Positions 34,236-42,385 of a DNA stretch of 64,000 nt are shown piece after piece. Position 1 is the stretch's first letter, and every line of letters starts with the position of its first letter. The position numbers were made by a program, and so were the translations under genes. This stretch comes from Streptomyces sp. BK208. Its GTDB lineage: Bacteria; Actinomycetota; Actinomycetes; Streptomycetales; Streptomycetaceae. The DNA lies in assembly GCF_004364245.1 (NCBI RefSeq), contig NZ_SOAV01000006.1, positions 288,224 to 352,223 of the forward strand. The letters run 5' to 3'. Under the pieces are notes generated by a model, which saw only the letters and a list, made by a program, of their open reading frames with translations, ran no database searches and was not told the DNA's origin.

Positions 34236-34544
34236 GTGACGACCACCAGCTCCAAGGTTGCCATCAAGCCGCTCGAGGACCGCATCGTGGTCCAGCCGCT
34301 CGACGCCGAGCAGACCACGGCTTCGGGCCTGGTCATTCCGGACACCGCCAAGGAGAAGCCCCAGGAGGGCGTCGTCCTGGCCGTGGGCCCGGGCCGCTTC
34401 GAGGACGGCAACCGTCTTCCGCTCGACGTCAGCGTCGGCGACGTCGTGCTCTACAGCAAGTACGGCGGCACCGAGGTGAAGTACAACGGCGAGGAGTACC
34501 TCGTCCTCTCGGCCCGCGACGTGCTCGCGATCGTCGAGAAGTAG
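34236..34544 (+). CDS. groES: Co-chaperonin GroES
   Basis: A 102-residue heptameric lid for GroEL. It has IKPLEDRIVVQPLDAEQTTASGLVIPD (in two halves), the mobile loop region TTASGLVI, EGVVLAVGPGRF and VLYSKYGGTEVKYNGEEYL. The GTG start is preceded by GGGGGAGG. Transcribed from the CIRCE-controlled promoter and followed 133 bp later by groEL1. Confidence 0.98.
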   Translation: MTTTSSKVAIKPLEDRIVVQPLDAEQTTASGLVIPDTAKEKPQEGVVLAVGPGRFEDGNRLPLDVSVGDVVLYSKYGGTEVKYNGEEYLVLSARDVLAIVEK

Positions 34545-34583
34545 AAGCAGTACTTCGCTTCACCGAAGCACCTTGCTTTCCAG

Positions 34584-34633
34584 CTGCGCCCCTGGCTCCC
34601 GCGACCATAAAAAGCCGGGCGTCGGGGGCGCAG
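34584..34633 (+). other. Long hairpin between groES and groEL1
   Basis: CTGCGCCCC (34584-34592) pairs with GGGGCGCAG (34625-34633), with further inner pairing around AAAAAGCCGGGC. It is a candidate RNA processing or attenuation site that would let groES be made in excess of groEL1. Confidence 0.5.
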
Positions 34634-34677
34634 TTGCCGTATAACCCCGAGATTTCCGGAAGAGGGCTCACGCTCCC

Positions 34678-36303
34678 ATGGCGAAGATCCTGAAGTTCGA
34701 CGAGGACGCCCGTCGCGCCCTCGAGCGCGGCGTCAACAAGCTTGCCGACACGGTGAAGGTGACGATCGGCCCCAAGGGCCGCAACGTCGTCATCGACAAG
34801 AAGTTCGGCGCCCCCACCATCACCAACGACGGTGTCACCATCGCCCGCGAGGTCGAGGTCGAGGACCCGTACGAGAACCTCGGCGCCCAGCTGGTGAAGG
34901 AGGTGGCGACCAAGACCAACGACATCGCGGGTGACGGCACCACCACCGCCACCGTGCTCGCCCAGGCGCTGGTGCGCGAGGGCCTGAAGAACGTCGCCGC
35001 GGGTGCCTCCCCGGCGCTGCTCAAGAAGGGCATCGACGCGGCCGTCAAGGCCGTGTCCGAGGACCTCCTCGCCACCGCCCGCCCGATCGACGAGAAGTCC
35101 GACATCGCCGCCGTGGCCGCGCTGTCCGCCCAGGACCAGCAGGTCGGCGAGCTGATCGCCGAGGCGATGGACAAGGTCGGCAAGGACGGCGTCATCACCG
35201 TCGAGGAGTCCAACACCTTCGGCCTCGAGCTGGACTTCACCGAGGGCATGGCCTTCGACAAGGGCTACCTGTCGCCGTACTTCGTGACCGACCAGGAGCG
35301 TATGGAGGCCGTCCTCGACGACCCGTACATCCTGATCAACCAGGGCAAGATCTCCTCCATCGCGGACCTGCTGCCGCTGCTGGAGAAGGTCATCCAGGCG
35401 GGCGCCTCGAAGCCGCTGCTGATCATCGCCGAGGACCTGGAGGGCGAGGCGCTCTCCACCCTCGTCGTCAACAAGATCCGCGGCACCTTCAACGCGGTCG
35501 CCGTGAAGGCCCCCGGCTTCGGTGACCGCCGCAAGGCGATGCTCCAGGACATGGCCGTCCTCACCGGCGCCACGGTCATCTCCGAGGAGGTCGGCCTCAA
35601 GCTCGACCAGGTCGGCCTGGACGTGCTCGGCACCGCCCGCCGCATCACCGTCACCAAGGACGACACCACGATCGTCGACGGTGCCGGCAAGCGCGACGAG
35701 GTCGAGGGCCGCATCAACCAGATCAAGGCCGAGATCGAGAACACCGACTCCGACTGGGACCGCGAGAAGCTCCAGGAGCGCCTCGCGAAGCTGGCCGGCG
35801 GCGTGTGCGTGATCAAGGTCGGCGCCGCCACCGAGGTGGAGCTGAAGGAGCGCAAGCACCGTCTGGAGGACGCCATCTCCGCGACCCGCGCCGCGGTCGA
35901 GGAGGGCATCGTCTCCGGTGGTGGCTCCGCGCTGGTCCACGCCGTCAAGGTCCTCGAGGGCAACCTCGGCAAGACCGGCGACGAGGCCACCGGTGTCGCG
36001 GTCGTCCGCCGCGCCGCCGTCGAGCCGCTGCGCTGGATCGCCGAGAACGCCGGCCTGGAGGGCTACGTCATCACCTCCAAGGTCGCCGACCTCGACAAGG
36101 GCCAGGGCTTCAACGCCGCCACCGGCGAGTACGGCGACCTGGTCAAGGCCGGCGTCATCGACCCGGTGAAGGTCACCCGCTCCGCCCTGGAGAACGCCGC
36201 GTCCATCGCCTCCCTCCTCCTGACGACCGAGACCCTGGTCGTCGAGAAGAAGGAAGAGGAAGAGCCGGCCGCCGCGGGCCACGGCCACGGCCACTCCCAC
36301 TGA
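34678..36303 (+). CDS. groEL1: 60-kDa chaperonin GroEL1
   Basis: A 541-residue ATP-dependent folding chamber subunit. It has TIGPKGRNVVIDKKFGAP, the ATP-binding AGDGTTTATVLAQAL, the apical domain with EGMAFDKGYLSPYF, and EGIVSGGGSALVHA in the equatorial return. The C-terminus is His-rich (AAGHGHGHSH), not the GGM repeat, as in the operon-encoded GroEL1 of actinobacteria. Streptomyces normally has a second groEL2 elsewhere. It is followed by a strong terminator. Confidence 0.98.
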   Translation: MAKILKFDEDARRALERGVNKLADTVKVTIGPKGRNVVIDKKFGAPTITNDGVTIAREVEVEDPYENLGAQLVKEVATKTNDIAGDGTTTATVLAQALVREGLKNVAAGASPALLKKGIDAAVKAVSEDLLATARPIDEKSDIAAVAALSAQDQQVGELIAEAMDKVGKDGVITVEESNTFGLELDFTEGMAFDKGYLSPYFVTDQERMEAVLDDPYILINQGKISSIADLLPLLEKVIQAGASKPLLIIAEDLEGEALSTLVVNKIRGTFNAVAVKAPGFGDRRKAMLQDMAVLTGATVISEEVGLKLDQVGLDVLGTARRITVTKDDTTIVDGAGKRDEVEGRINQIKAEIENTDSDWDREKLQERLAKLAGGVCVIKVGAATEVELKERKHRLEDAISATRAAVEEGIVSGGGSALVHAVKVLEGNLGKTGDEATGVAVVRRAAVEPLRWIAENAGLEGYVITSKVADLDKGQGFNAATGEYGDLVKAGVIDPVKVTRSALENAASIASLLLTTETLVVEKKEEEEPAAAGHGHGHSH

Positions 36304-36324
36304 GCGCTGCGCTGAGCTGAACCG

Positions 36325-36366
36325 AACGGTGCCCGGTCCCCTGCGGGGGGCCGGGCACCGTTGTTT
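36325..36366 (+). terminator. Terminator after groEL1
   Basis: A 12-bp perfect stem, AACGGTGCCCGG / CCGGGCACCGTT, with extra internal pairing across TCCCCTGCGGGGGG, is followed by GTTT. Confidence 0.9.
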
Positions 36367-36437
36367 CGAGGCGCCGTTGCTTCGGGGCGCCGGCGCCGGG
36401 ATCCCGTCCGCCCCGTCGGGTTCGTTGCCGCGTGCGG

Positions 36438-36477
36438 CGCCGTTGCGGCCGGTCGCGCGGTTCCCCGTGCCCCTCAG
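36438..36477. repeat. Dispersed Streptomyces repeat, diverged copy
   Basis: GGCCGGTCGCGCGGTTCCCC followed by GTGCCCCTCAG resembles the element at 13227-13280. It lies between the convergent groEL1 and the unrecognised gene. Confidence 0.5.
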
Positions 36478-36511
36478 GGCGCTGCACCTGACGAACCTCG
36501 GACAGGCGCCG

Positions 36512-37759
36512 TCACAGCAGCCCGCTCAGCGGCAGTACCCGCTCGGCGAGCCGTCCCCGCAGCCGCTCCCCGGCGGTGTCGACGTCCCCCACGAGCCAGT
36601 CCGCGGCGACCAGCAGACCGGCGTGCTCGGCGACGTCCTCGGGCCGCAGGCCGCAGAACGAGGCGACCACGTCCAGCGCGAGCCCGTCCGCGCCCTCGCC
36701 CGCACCTGCGAGGCTCCCGTCGGGACGGCTGTGGGCGGCGGTGTACACGGCGAGGAGCCGCGTGGCGGGCCCCGCCTTCTTCTTCCGCAGCTTCCGGTCG
36801 CCCACCACCTTCTGCGCCCACCCCGAGAGCCGGGCCCGGGTGACCTTGCCGAAGAAGAACGAGCGGGGCTGGGTGGGAATCAGCGAGGGCACCGTGACCT
36901 GGGTGGGTTCCTCGGACCGGGACATCAGGACGTCCTCGGCGGTGACCCCCTCCGGCAGCACCAGCCAGCCGGCCTCGACCAGCTCCTGGAGCACCTGCTC
37001 GGCGTCCGACGCCAACCAGCCGCCGAGGTCCTGCCCGGTGACGTTCCCGGAGCCCGTACGCGCGGCCCGCAGGGTGAGCATCAGCACCGCGAGCCGCGCA
37101 TCCGCCCCGGGGAGCGGGGAGCGGGTCTGGACGTGCTCCAGTACGTTGCGGGCCTGGACTCCCTGCCCCCGGGTCAGCAACCGCTCGATCGCGGGCCCCT
37201 CCCCGTCCACCAGGAGGCCGCGCCGGTTGGCGTCCATCTCGCGGGTGGTCCGCGCGGCCGCCGCGGCCCGGTCCGCCTCCTCGCGCAGGGACGCGTCGCC
37301 GGTGACGTCGGCCCACCGTGCGAAGGCGCGGGCCTTGCGGTCGTGGAGTCCGGCGAGGACGGCGAGGTCCGGTTCGGGCCGCCGCTGGTACGCACGGAAC
37401 GCGTCCCCGAGTTCGGTCAGCTCCAGGCGCAGCACCTCGGGCTGGAGGTCGTCCGGCACGATCCGCTGCGCGACCTTCGTCCATCGCCCCGCCTTCCGAG
37501 CCCGGGCGGGGACACCGCCGGGCCGGAAGGACGGGGCGGGCCGGGCGGCCGGGACGGAGGCAGCCCCGGCCCCGGCGGCACCGCGGCGGGCGGAGGCCGG
37601 GTCCGACGCTCCCGACGGCACCCCGCCGCCGGGAGCATCGGAGAACAGCACCGCCCCGCCCCCGGTCACCGGCCCCCGGCCCGTCTTCAGCCGGTCCGTA
37701 CGTCCCCTGTCCGTGCCGTCGACGAACTCTCCGTCCCGGTCACCAGTGCCCGCGTTCAC
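36512..37759 (-). CDS. Unrecognised protein with two winged-helix-like segments
   Basis: A 415-residue protein I cannot place in a characterised family. The first ~85 residues are disordered (Gly/Arg/Pro/Ala-rich). A middle part (about 90-200) is helical (LQPEVLRLELTELGDAFRAYQ, AAAAARTTREMDANRRGLL). Two later stretches look like winged-helix modules: about 223-270 (LAVLMLTLRAARTGSGNVTG...VEAGWLVLPEG) and about 335-395 (ATRLLAVYTAAHSR...HAGLLVAADWLVGD). The basic GWAQKVVGDRKLRKKK lies between them. A nucleic-acid-related role is conceivable. The GTG start at 37759 follows a GAGGGAGAGGG stretch. An in-frame codon 20 residues upstream is less likely. Confidence 0.65.
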   Translation of the reverse strand: MNAGTGDRDGEFVDGTDRGRTDRLKTGRGPVTGGGAVLFSDAPGGGVPSGASDPASARRGAAGAGAASVPAARPAPSFRPGGVPARARKAGRWTKVAQRIVPDDLQPEVLRLELTELGDAFRAYQRRPEPDLAVLAGLHDRKARAFARWADVTGDASLREEADRAAAAARTTREMDANRRGLLVDGEGPAIERLLTRGQGVQARNVLEHVQTRSPLPGADARLAVLMLTLRAARTGSGNVTGQDLGGWLASDAEQVLQELVEAGWLVLPEGVTAEDVLMSRSEEPTQVTVPSLIPTQPRSFFFGKVTRARLSGWAQKVVGDRKLRKKKAGPATRLLAVYTAAHSRPDGSLAGAGEGADGLALDVVASFCGLRPEDVAEHAGLLVAADWLVGDVDTAGERLRGRLAERVLPLSGLL

Positions 37760-38270
37760 GCGCCGCCGCCCTCTCCCTCGCCGAAATCTGCGACCCCCGC
37801 CCGCTGCGGGCGCAGCCACCCGACGCTAAGTCGCCTCGGCACCCGGCAAGGGACAGACGGGGATAGACCACACGTTCGAGTGACGCCCGTGGTGCTCGCG
37901 CCGTGCGGCGAGCGGACGGCCGAGGTGAGGACCTCGGGCGCGCGGCGAGGCGGATGCGGTGATCCGGGCGGGGTCACCGGGGCGGTGCTGTCCTCAGGCC
38001 GGGGCAGGCATACGGAACAGGGCGGTGCGCGGCGCGAAGACGCCGGGCAGGCCGCCCGACGCGAACCGCCGGGCCGTCGTCACACGTGGTCCAGCGGCCG
38101 GGAACCCGGACATCCGTGCCGCGGCCGGCCTGACCGCGGCGTTCACGGAGACCCCCACGACGATCTGCACCCACCCAGCTGGAGCGGTCGGGCCCGACCC
38201 GGGCCCGCCTGCGGGTCCATGAGCCGGGGGCATGGCGCTGACTCCGGGACCAGCGGCGCTGCCCCGGTCC
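37760..38270. other. 511-bp gap with no convincing gene
   Basis: All frames here are short and lack ribosome binding sites. The minus strand at 37994-38233 shows a 79-codon frame with no recognised homology, possibly a gene remnant. A small inverted repeat GCTCG-CGCCGTGCGG-CGAGC lies near 37896-37915. The start-proximal part presumably contains the promoter of the 36512-37759 gene. Confidence 0.4.
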
Positions 38271-39044
38271 TCACTGCGGCCCGTACTTCCGTCCCGTCCG
38301 CGAGGTGAGCCCGCCCAGCAGGCCCCGCGGTACCAGCTTCGCCGCGCCCATCAGGGTCTTGTAGCGGGGGTCCGGGATCGACAGGGTCTTGCCGCGGGAG
38401 AGGTCGGCGAGGGCGGCGGCGACGACGTTGTCCGCGTCGAGCCACATCCAGTTCGGGATGTTGTCCGTGCCCATCCCGGCGCGCTGGTGGAACTCGGTGC
38501 GCACGAAGCCGGGCGCCAGGGCCATCAGGCGTACGCCGCTGCCCGCCAGGTCCTTCGCCACGCCCTGGGTGAACTGCACGACCCACGCCTTGGAGGCGCC
38601 GTAGGTGCCGCGCGGGACGAAGGCGGCGACCGAGGCGACGTTGACGACGCCACCGCGGCCCCGTTCCCGCATCGGCTCCACCGCCGCCGAGGTCAGCCGG
38701 AGCACCGCCTCGCAGTGCACCTTGAGCATGGTCAGCTCGTCGGCCATGGGGACGTCGAGGAAGCGGCCCTTGTTGCCGAAACCGGCGTTGTTGATCAGCA
38801 GGTCGACCGGGTTCCTGCGGGAGCCGAGCCGGTCGGTCACCGCCTCGATGCCGGTGTCCGTCGAGAGGTCGGCGGTCAGCACCTCCGCCTCGATGCCGTG
38901 CAGGTCGTGCAGTTCGGTGGCCTGCTCGCGCAGCCGCTTGGTGTCCCGGGCCACCAGCACCAGGTCATGTCCGTCGGCCGCCAGCCGACGCGCGAACGCG
39001 GCGCCGAGGCCCGCCGTCGAGCCCGTAATCAATGCCGTTGTCAT
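38271..39044 (-). CDS. Short-chain dehydrogenase/reductase
   Basis: A 257-residue classical SDR using NAD(P)H. It has the cofactor loop GSTAGLGAAFAR (about residues 8-19), LLINNAGFGNKG, the catalytic Ser in NVASVAAF, and YGASK (Tyr/Lys about 151/155). The C-terminal extension LSIPDPRYKTLMGAAKLVPR fits the DltE/YqjQ-like SDR subgroup. The substrate is unknown. TAACCT lies 6 nt before the ATG (minus strand 39051-39056) and no ribosome binding site is visible, so it is probably leaderless. It follows the MOSC gene on the same strand by 54 bp. Confidence 0.9.
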   Translation of the reverse strand: MTTALITGSTAGLGAAFARRLAADGHDLVLVARDTKRLREQATELHDLHGIEAEVLTADLSTDTGIEAVTDRLGSRRNPVDLLINNAGFGNKGRFLDVPMADELTMLKVHCEAVLRLTSAAVEPMRERGRGGVVNVASVAAFVPRGTYGASKAWVVQFTQGVAKDLAGSGVRLMALAPGFVRTEFHQRAGMGTDNIPNWMWLDADNVVAAALADLSRGKTLSIPDPRYKTLMGAAKLVPRGLLGGLTSRTGRKYGPQ

Positions 39045-39098
39045 GGCGCAAGGTTAGGGCTCGCGATCACCGGTGCGGACCGAGCACGTCCGCTTCGC

Positions 39099-39782
39099 TC
39101 AGGCGCCGTACTGCGCCACGTACTTCCGCGCCGCCGCCAGCGACTCCGGGTGCAGCGCCGGGCCCGCCGCGAGCAGCCGCGGAAGCAGCTCCCGCTGAGT
39201 CGTCACCGCGCGGAACTGCAGGGCCACCGTCACCTCGTGGGCGGGCCGGTGCACGATCCGCACCGGGTCGCCCGCGCGGATCTCACCCGGTTCGAGGACC
39301 CGGAGGTAGGCGCCCGGCGCGCCCTTCTCCGTGAAGCGCTTCACCCAGCGCCGCTCGTCCAGGTGGCCCTGGAAGGTGCGGCAGGGGATGCGCCCGGACG
39401 TCACCTCGAGGAGCAGCTCGGGACCGACCCGCCAGCGCTCCCCGATGAGGGCGCCGGTGAGGTCCAGGCCCGTGGTGGTGAGGTTCTCGCCGAACGAGCC
39501 GTTCGGCAGCTCGCGGCCCAGTTCGCGCGCCCAGTCGTCCATGTCCTCGCGCGCCATCGCGTACACCGCCTGGTCCTCGCCGCCGTGGTGGCGCATGTCG
39601 CACACGGTGTCGCCGGCCAGGCCGCTCGCCCCGACGCCCTTCGGGCCGGGGTCCGCCACGCGCACGGGACCGTCGGTGGGGCGCTTGCCGATGCCGGTGC
39701 GGCCCTCGGGCTGGTCCGTGTACGGCACGGCCTCGGCGCGGCCCAGGTTCACGGACAGAAGCCTCATGGCGGGAAGACGCAT
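39099..39782 (-). CDS. MOSC domain-containing protein
   Basis: A 227-residue protein of the MOSC (molybdenum-cofactor sulfurase C-terminal/YiiM-like) family. It has LLSVNLGRAEAVPYT, GLAGDTVCDMRHHGGEDQAVYAMAREDM, the conserved NGSFGENLTTTGLDL and the Cys box TSGRIPCRTFQGHLDERR. MOSC proteins carry sulfur or Mo-cofactor, or reduce N-hydroxylated substrates. The start at 39782 is chosen because TACCGT (39789-39794, minus strand) lies 6 nt upstream. ATGs at 39767 and 39800 are alternatives. Divergent from the LysR gene. Confidence 0.87.
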   Translation of the reverse strand: MRLPAMRLLSVNLGRAEAVPYTDQPEGRTGIGKRPTDGPVRVADPGPKGVGASGLAGDTVCDMRHHGGEDQAVYAMAREDMDDWARELGRELPNGSFGENLTTTGLDLTGALIGERWRVGPELLLEVTSGRIPCRTFQGHLDERRWVKRFTEKGAPGAYLRVLEPGEIRAGDPVRIVHRPAHEVTVALQFRAVTTQRELLPRLLAAGPALHPESLAAARKYVAQYGA

Positions 39783-39863
39783 GGAGGCACGGTAGGTCAT
39801 CCGCCGTCAAAGCGGCGACGCATTATTCGGCGTCCGGTCAAAGGGTCGCTTATCCTCGACGGT

Positions 39864-40778
39864 GTGATCGAGGCTCGTCATCTCCGCGTGCTGCGCGCCG
39901 TGGCATCGACCGGTTCCTTCTCCGCCGCCGGGCGCGAGCTGGGCTGCACCCAGCCCGCCGTCAGTCAGCAGATGAAGGCCCTGGAGTCGTCCGTCGGCAC
40001 CCCGCTGCTCGTACGCACCGGCCGCGAGATGCGGCTGACCCAGGCCGGAGAGGCGCTGGTGCGGCACGCGGCCGGCATCATCGCCGGGCTGACCGCGGCC
40101 GAGGAGGAGGTCGCCGCGATCGCCGGGCTGCGCGCCGGGCGGGTGCGGCTGGTCTCCTTCCCCAGCGGCAGCTCGACCCTCGTACCGACCGCCCTGGCCG
40201 CGCTGCGCGCCGCGCATCCCGGCACCCGGGTCTCCCTGGAGGAGGCCGAGCCGCCGAAGTCCGTGGAGCTGCTGCGCGAGGGCGACTGCGACGTGGCGCT
40301 GGCCTTCCGCTACGAGGGTGCGGCCGGCGCCGAGGAGTGGGACGACCTCGTCGTACGGCCGCTGCTCACCGACCGGCTGGTGGCGCTGGTCCCGGAGGGG
40401 CACCGGCTCGCCCGTGCCGAAGGGGCCGTGGCCATCGGGGAGCTGGCCCGGGAGTCCTGGATCGCGGGCTGCCCGCGCTGCCGCGGCCAGCTGGTCGAGG
40501 TGTGCGAAGGGGCCGGTTTCAGCCCGCGCATCGACTTCGCGACCGACGACTACCCGGCGGTGGTCGGCCTGGTCGGTGCCGGTCTGGGCGTCGCGGTCCT
40601 GCCCCAGCTCGCCGTCGAGTCCGTACGGCCCAGGGGGGTACGGGCGGTCTCCCTCGAGCCGTCCGTGCGGCGGGAGATCGTCGCGCTCACGCTGCCGGAC
40701 CTGGCGCAGGTTCCGGCGGTGACGGCCACCCTCGACGAGCTGGCCCGAGCGGGCGCGCGCCTGTCGGCGGCGCGCTGA
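39864..40778 (+). CDS. LysR-family transcriptional regulator
   Basis: A 304-residue regulator. The winged helix (1-~65) is MIEARHLRVLRAVASTGSFS...LGCTQPAVSQQMKALESSVG. The effector-binding domain (~90-300) has VRLVSFPSGSSTLVPTALAAL, DCDVALAFRYEG and a C-terminal Cys pair CPRCRG in the inducer-pocket region. GTG start with TATCCT 7 nt upstream, implying a leaderless mRNA. It is divergent from the MOSC-SDR pair across 81 bp, so by LysR convention it may control that pair. Confidence 0.92.
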   Translation: MIEARHLRVLRAVASTGSFSAAGRELGCTQPAVSQQMKALESSVGTPLLVRTGREMRLTQAGEALVRHAAGIIAGLTAAEEEVAAIAGLRAGRVRLVSFPSGSSTLVPTALAALRAAHPGTRVSLEEAEPPKSVELLREGDCDVALAFRYEGAAGAEEWDDLVVRPLLTDRLVALVPEGHRLARAEGAVAIGELARESWIAGCPRCRGQLVEVCEGAGFSPRIDFATDDYPAVVGLVGAGLGVAVLPQLAVESVRPRGVRAVSLEPSVRREIVALTLPDLAQVPAVTATLDELARAGARLSAAR

Positions 40779-40866
40779 CCGGGGCCGAAGACCCGCCGAC
40801 GCGGGGTCGGAAGACCTGCCGCCTCGGGGTGGCCCCGGGGCAGGCGTTTTCCAGAGAAACGTTCCT

Positions 40867-41202
40867 TCAGTGAGGTGCGGACGCCTCCCCGCCGGCCGAC
40901 GCCGATGCCGTCGCCACCAGGCGGTTGCGGGCCCGTCCCATGAGCTCCTCGCGCTCGTCCTCGGTCAGTCCGCCCCAGACGCCGTACGGTTCCCGCACCG
41001 CCAGCGCGTGCGCCGCGCACTCGGCGCGGACCGGGCACCTCATGCAGACCTCCTTGGCCGAGTTCTCGCGGGCACTCCGCGCCGCACCGCGTTCGCCCTC
41101 CGGATGGAAGAAGAGCGAACTGTCCACCCCGCGGCACGCAGCCAGGAGCTGCCAGTCCCACAGGTCCGCGTTCGGTCCGGGAAGGCGGGAGAAATCTGCC
41201 AT
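40867..41202 (-). CDS. whiD: WhiB-family iron-sulfur regulator WhiD
   Basis: A 111-residue [4Fe-4S] protein needed in S. coelicolor for spore maturation; it is known to bind the principal sigma factor. Cluster ligands are Cys23, Cys53, Cys56 and Cys62 (AACRG, VCMRCPVRAEC). The turn GVWGGLTEDERE and a basic C-terminal stretch MGRARNRL contact sigma/DNA. It is almost identical to my memory of S. coelicolor WhiD and orthologous to M. tuberculosis WhiB3, also near groEL1 and sigD. AAGGGG lies 8 nt before the ATG. Divergent from bldM. Confidence 0.96.
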   Translation of the reverse strand: MADFSRLPGPNADLWDWQLLAACRGVDSSLFFHPEGERGAARSARENSAKEVCMRCPVRAECAAHALAVREPYGVWGGLTEDEREELMGRARNRLVATASASAGGEASAPH

Positions 41203-41278
41203 TGCGTGACCCCTTGTAGCCGTTCTGGGTGGATACGGTGTCCACGACCGTACAACTACGATCTAAGGAGATGAAAAT

Positions 41279-41365
41279 ATGACTCATTGCGAATCTAGCC
41301 GCAGACACCAGCGAAGCGGAAGAAAAGCGGCTAAATGGGGCATGGCTTGTGGGGAAACGGCGTGA
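41279..41365 (+). CDS. Possible 28-aa small ORF in the whiD-bldM regulatory region
   Basis: ATG at 41279 is preceded by AAGGAG at 8 nt, the best ribosome binding site in the neighbourhood. The 28-codon frame encodes MTHCESSRRHQRSGRKAAKW followed by GMACGETA and stops at TGA. Codon use (AGA, AAA, GGA, TCT, GAA) is untypical for this genome, so it may be regulatory DNA and not a conserved peptide. It lies in the whiD promoter region, upstream of the bldM sigma-BldN promoter. Confidence 0.4.
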   Translation: MTHCESSRRHQRSGRKAAKWGMACGETA

Positions 41366-41431
41366 GTGGCACGCGCATGTCTGCTGCGTGGCCGCCCCCT
41401 CACGTAGAGTGCCGAAGACGACACACAGCCC

Positions 41432-41459
41432 CGTAACTCTTTCGAGTGACCGTCGTTGA
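41432..41459 (+). promoter_or_regulatory. Sigma-BldN-type promoter of bldM (bldMp1)
   Basis: CGTAAC (41432-41437) and CGTTGA (41454-41459) separated by exactly 16 bp match the BldN consensus reported for bldM and chaplin/rodlin genes. The predicted transcript has a leader of about 118 nt. The rest of the 381-bp gap (41203-41583) would hold the whiD promoters and a second bldM promoter, which I cannot place. Confidence 0.88.
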
Positions 41460-41583
41460 GAGTGCGGAGGCGGTTGAAGGAACAAGTGCTCGGGCGGGCG
41501 TCCGGGACGGTCGACCGCACAGGTGACGATTTCGTACCAGCCTGGAGGCTCAACGTGACGCGCAAGAGCTGCGGAGGACGGCC

Positions 41584-42195
41584 ATGACTTCCGTCCTCGT
41601 CTGCGACGACTCCCCGCTTGCCCGAGAGGCGCTCCGCCGCGCGGTCGCGACCGTGCCCGGCGTCGAGCGCGTGACGACCGCCGCCAACGGCGAGGAAGTC
41701 CTCCGCCGCTGGGGAGCCGACCGCTCGGACCTGATTCTGATGGACGTGCGCATGCCCGGCCTGGGCGGCGTCGAGACCGTCCGGCGGCTGCTGTCCGCCG
41801 ACCCCGGCGCGCGCATCATCATGCTCACCGTCGCCGAGGACCTGGACGGCGTGGCCCTGGCCGTCGCCGCCGGCGCCCGCGGCTATCTGCACAAGGACGC
41901 CTCGCGCGCCGAGCTGCGCGCCACCGTGACCCAGGCGCTCGCCGACCCGACCTGGCGGCTCGCCCCGCGCCGGCTGCGTTCGGCCGAGATGGGCGCCGCG
42001 CCCACGCTCACCGCGCGGGAGATCCAGGTCCTGGAGGGCATGAGCCACGGCCGCTCCAACGCGGAGATCGGCCGTGAGCTGTTCCTCTCCGAGGACACCG
42101 TCAAGACCCACGCCCGTCGGCTCTTCAAGAAGCTCGGCGCCTCGGACCGGGCGCACGCGGTGGCGCTCGGCTTCCGGTGGGGCCTGGTCCGCTAA
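41584..42195 (+). CDS. bldM: Response regulator BldM
   Basis: A developmental regulator needed for aerial hyphae; in Streptomyces it acts as a homodimer and as a heterodimer with WhiI. The 203-residue protein has a receiver domain (1-~120) with acidic pocket D8/D9, Asp54 in LILMDVRMPG, and Lys in GYLHKDAS. A LuxR-type HTH (about 138-195) has LTAREIQVLEGMSHGRSNAEIG and SEDTVKTHARRLFKKLG. No partner kinase gene is adjacent, fitting its description as an atypical/orphan regulator whose phosphorylation is dispensable. GCGGAGGACGGCC lies upstream of the ATG. Confidence 0.97.
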   Translation: MTSVLVCDDSPLAREALRRAVATVPGVERVTTAANGEEVLRRWGADRSDLILMDVRMPGLGGVETVRRLLSADPGARIIMLTVAEDLDGVALAVAAGARGYLHKDASRAELRATVTQALADPTWRLAPRRLRSAEMGAAPTLTAREIQVLEGMSHGRSNAEIGRELFLSEDTVKTHARRLFKKLGASDRAHAVALGFRWGLVR

Positions 42196-42385
42196 GAGCA
42201 CCCCGTGCGAGGGAGGCTGACGAGGCCCGTCGGGGAGGTGACGATCCCCGCTTATCGCGAGGTGAGCGGGGGTGACAAGGCGACCCGCCGGGTGCCCGCT
42301 GCTCGTTTCGGCGCCGATGACGCATCCTTGAGGTGTGGAGTTCCTCGGGGACGAGTCGGTCGAGCGGAAGGGGAGGGCGCAGGGG

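Noticed and set aside
38232..40778. 848-codon plus-strand frame
   Set aside because: Only the last 304 codons are the LysR regulator. The upstream part is antisense to the SDR and MOSC genes and has no domain pattern.
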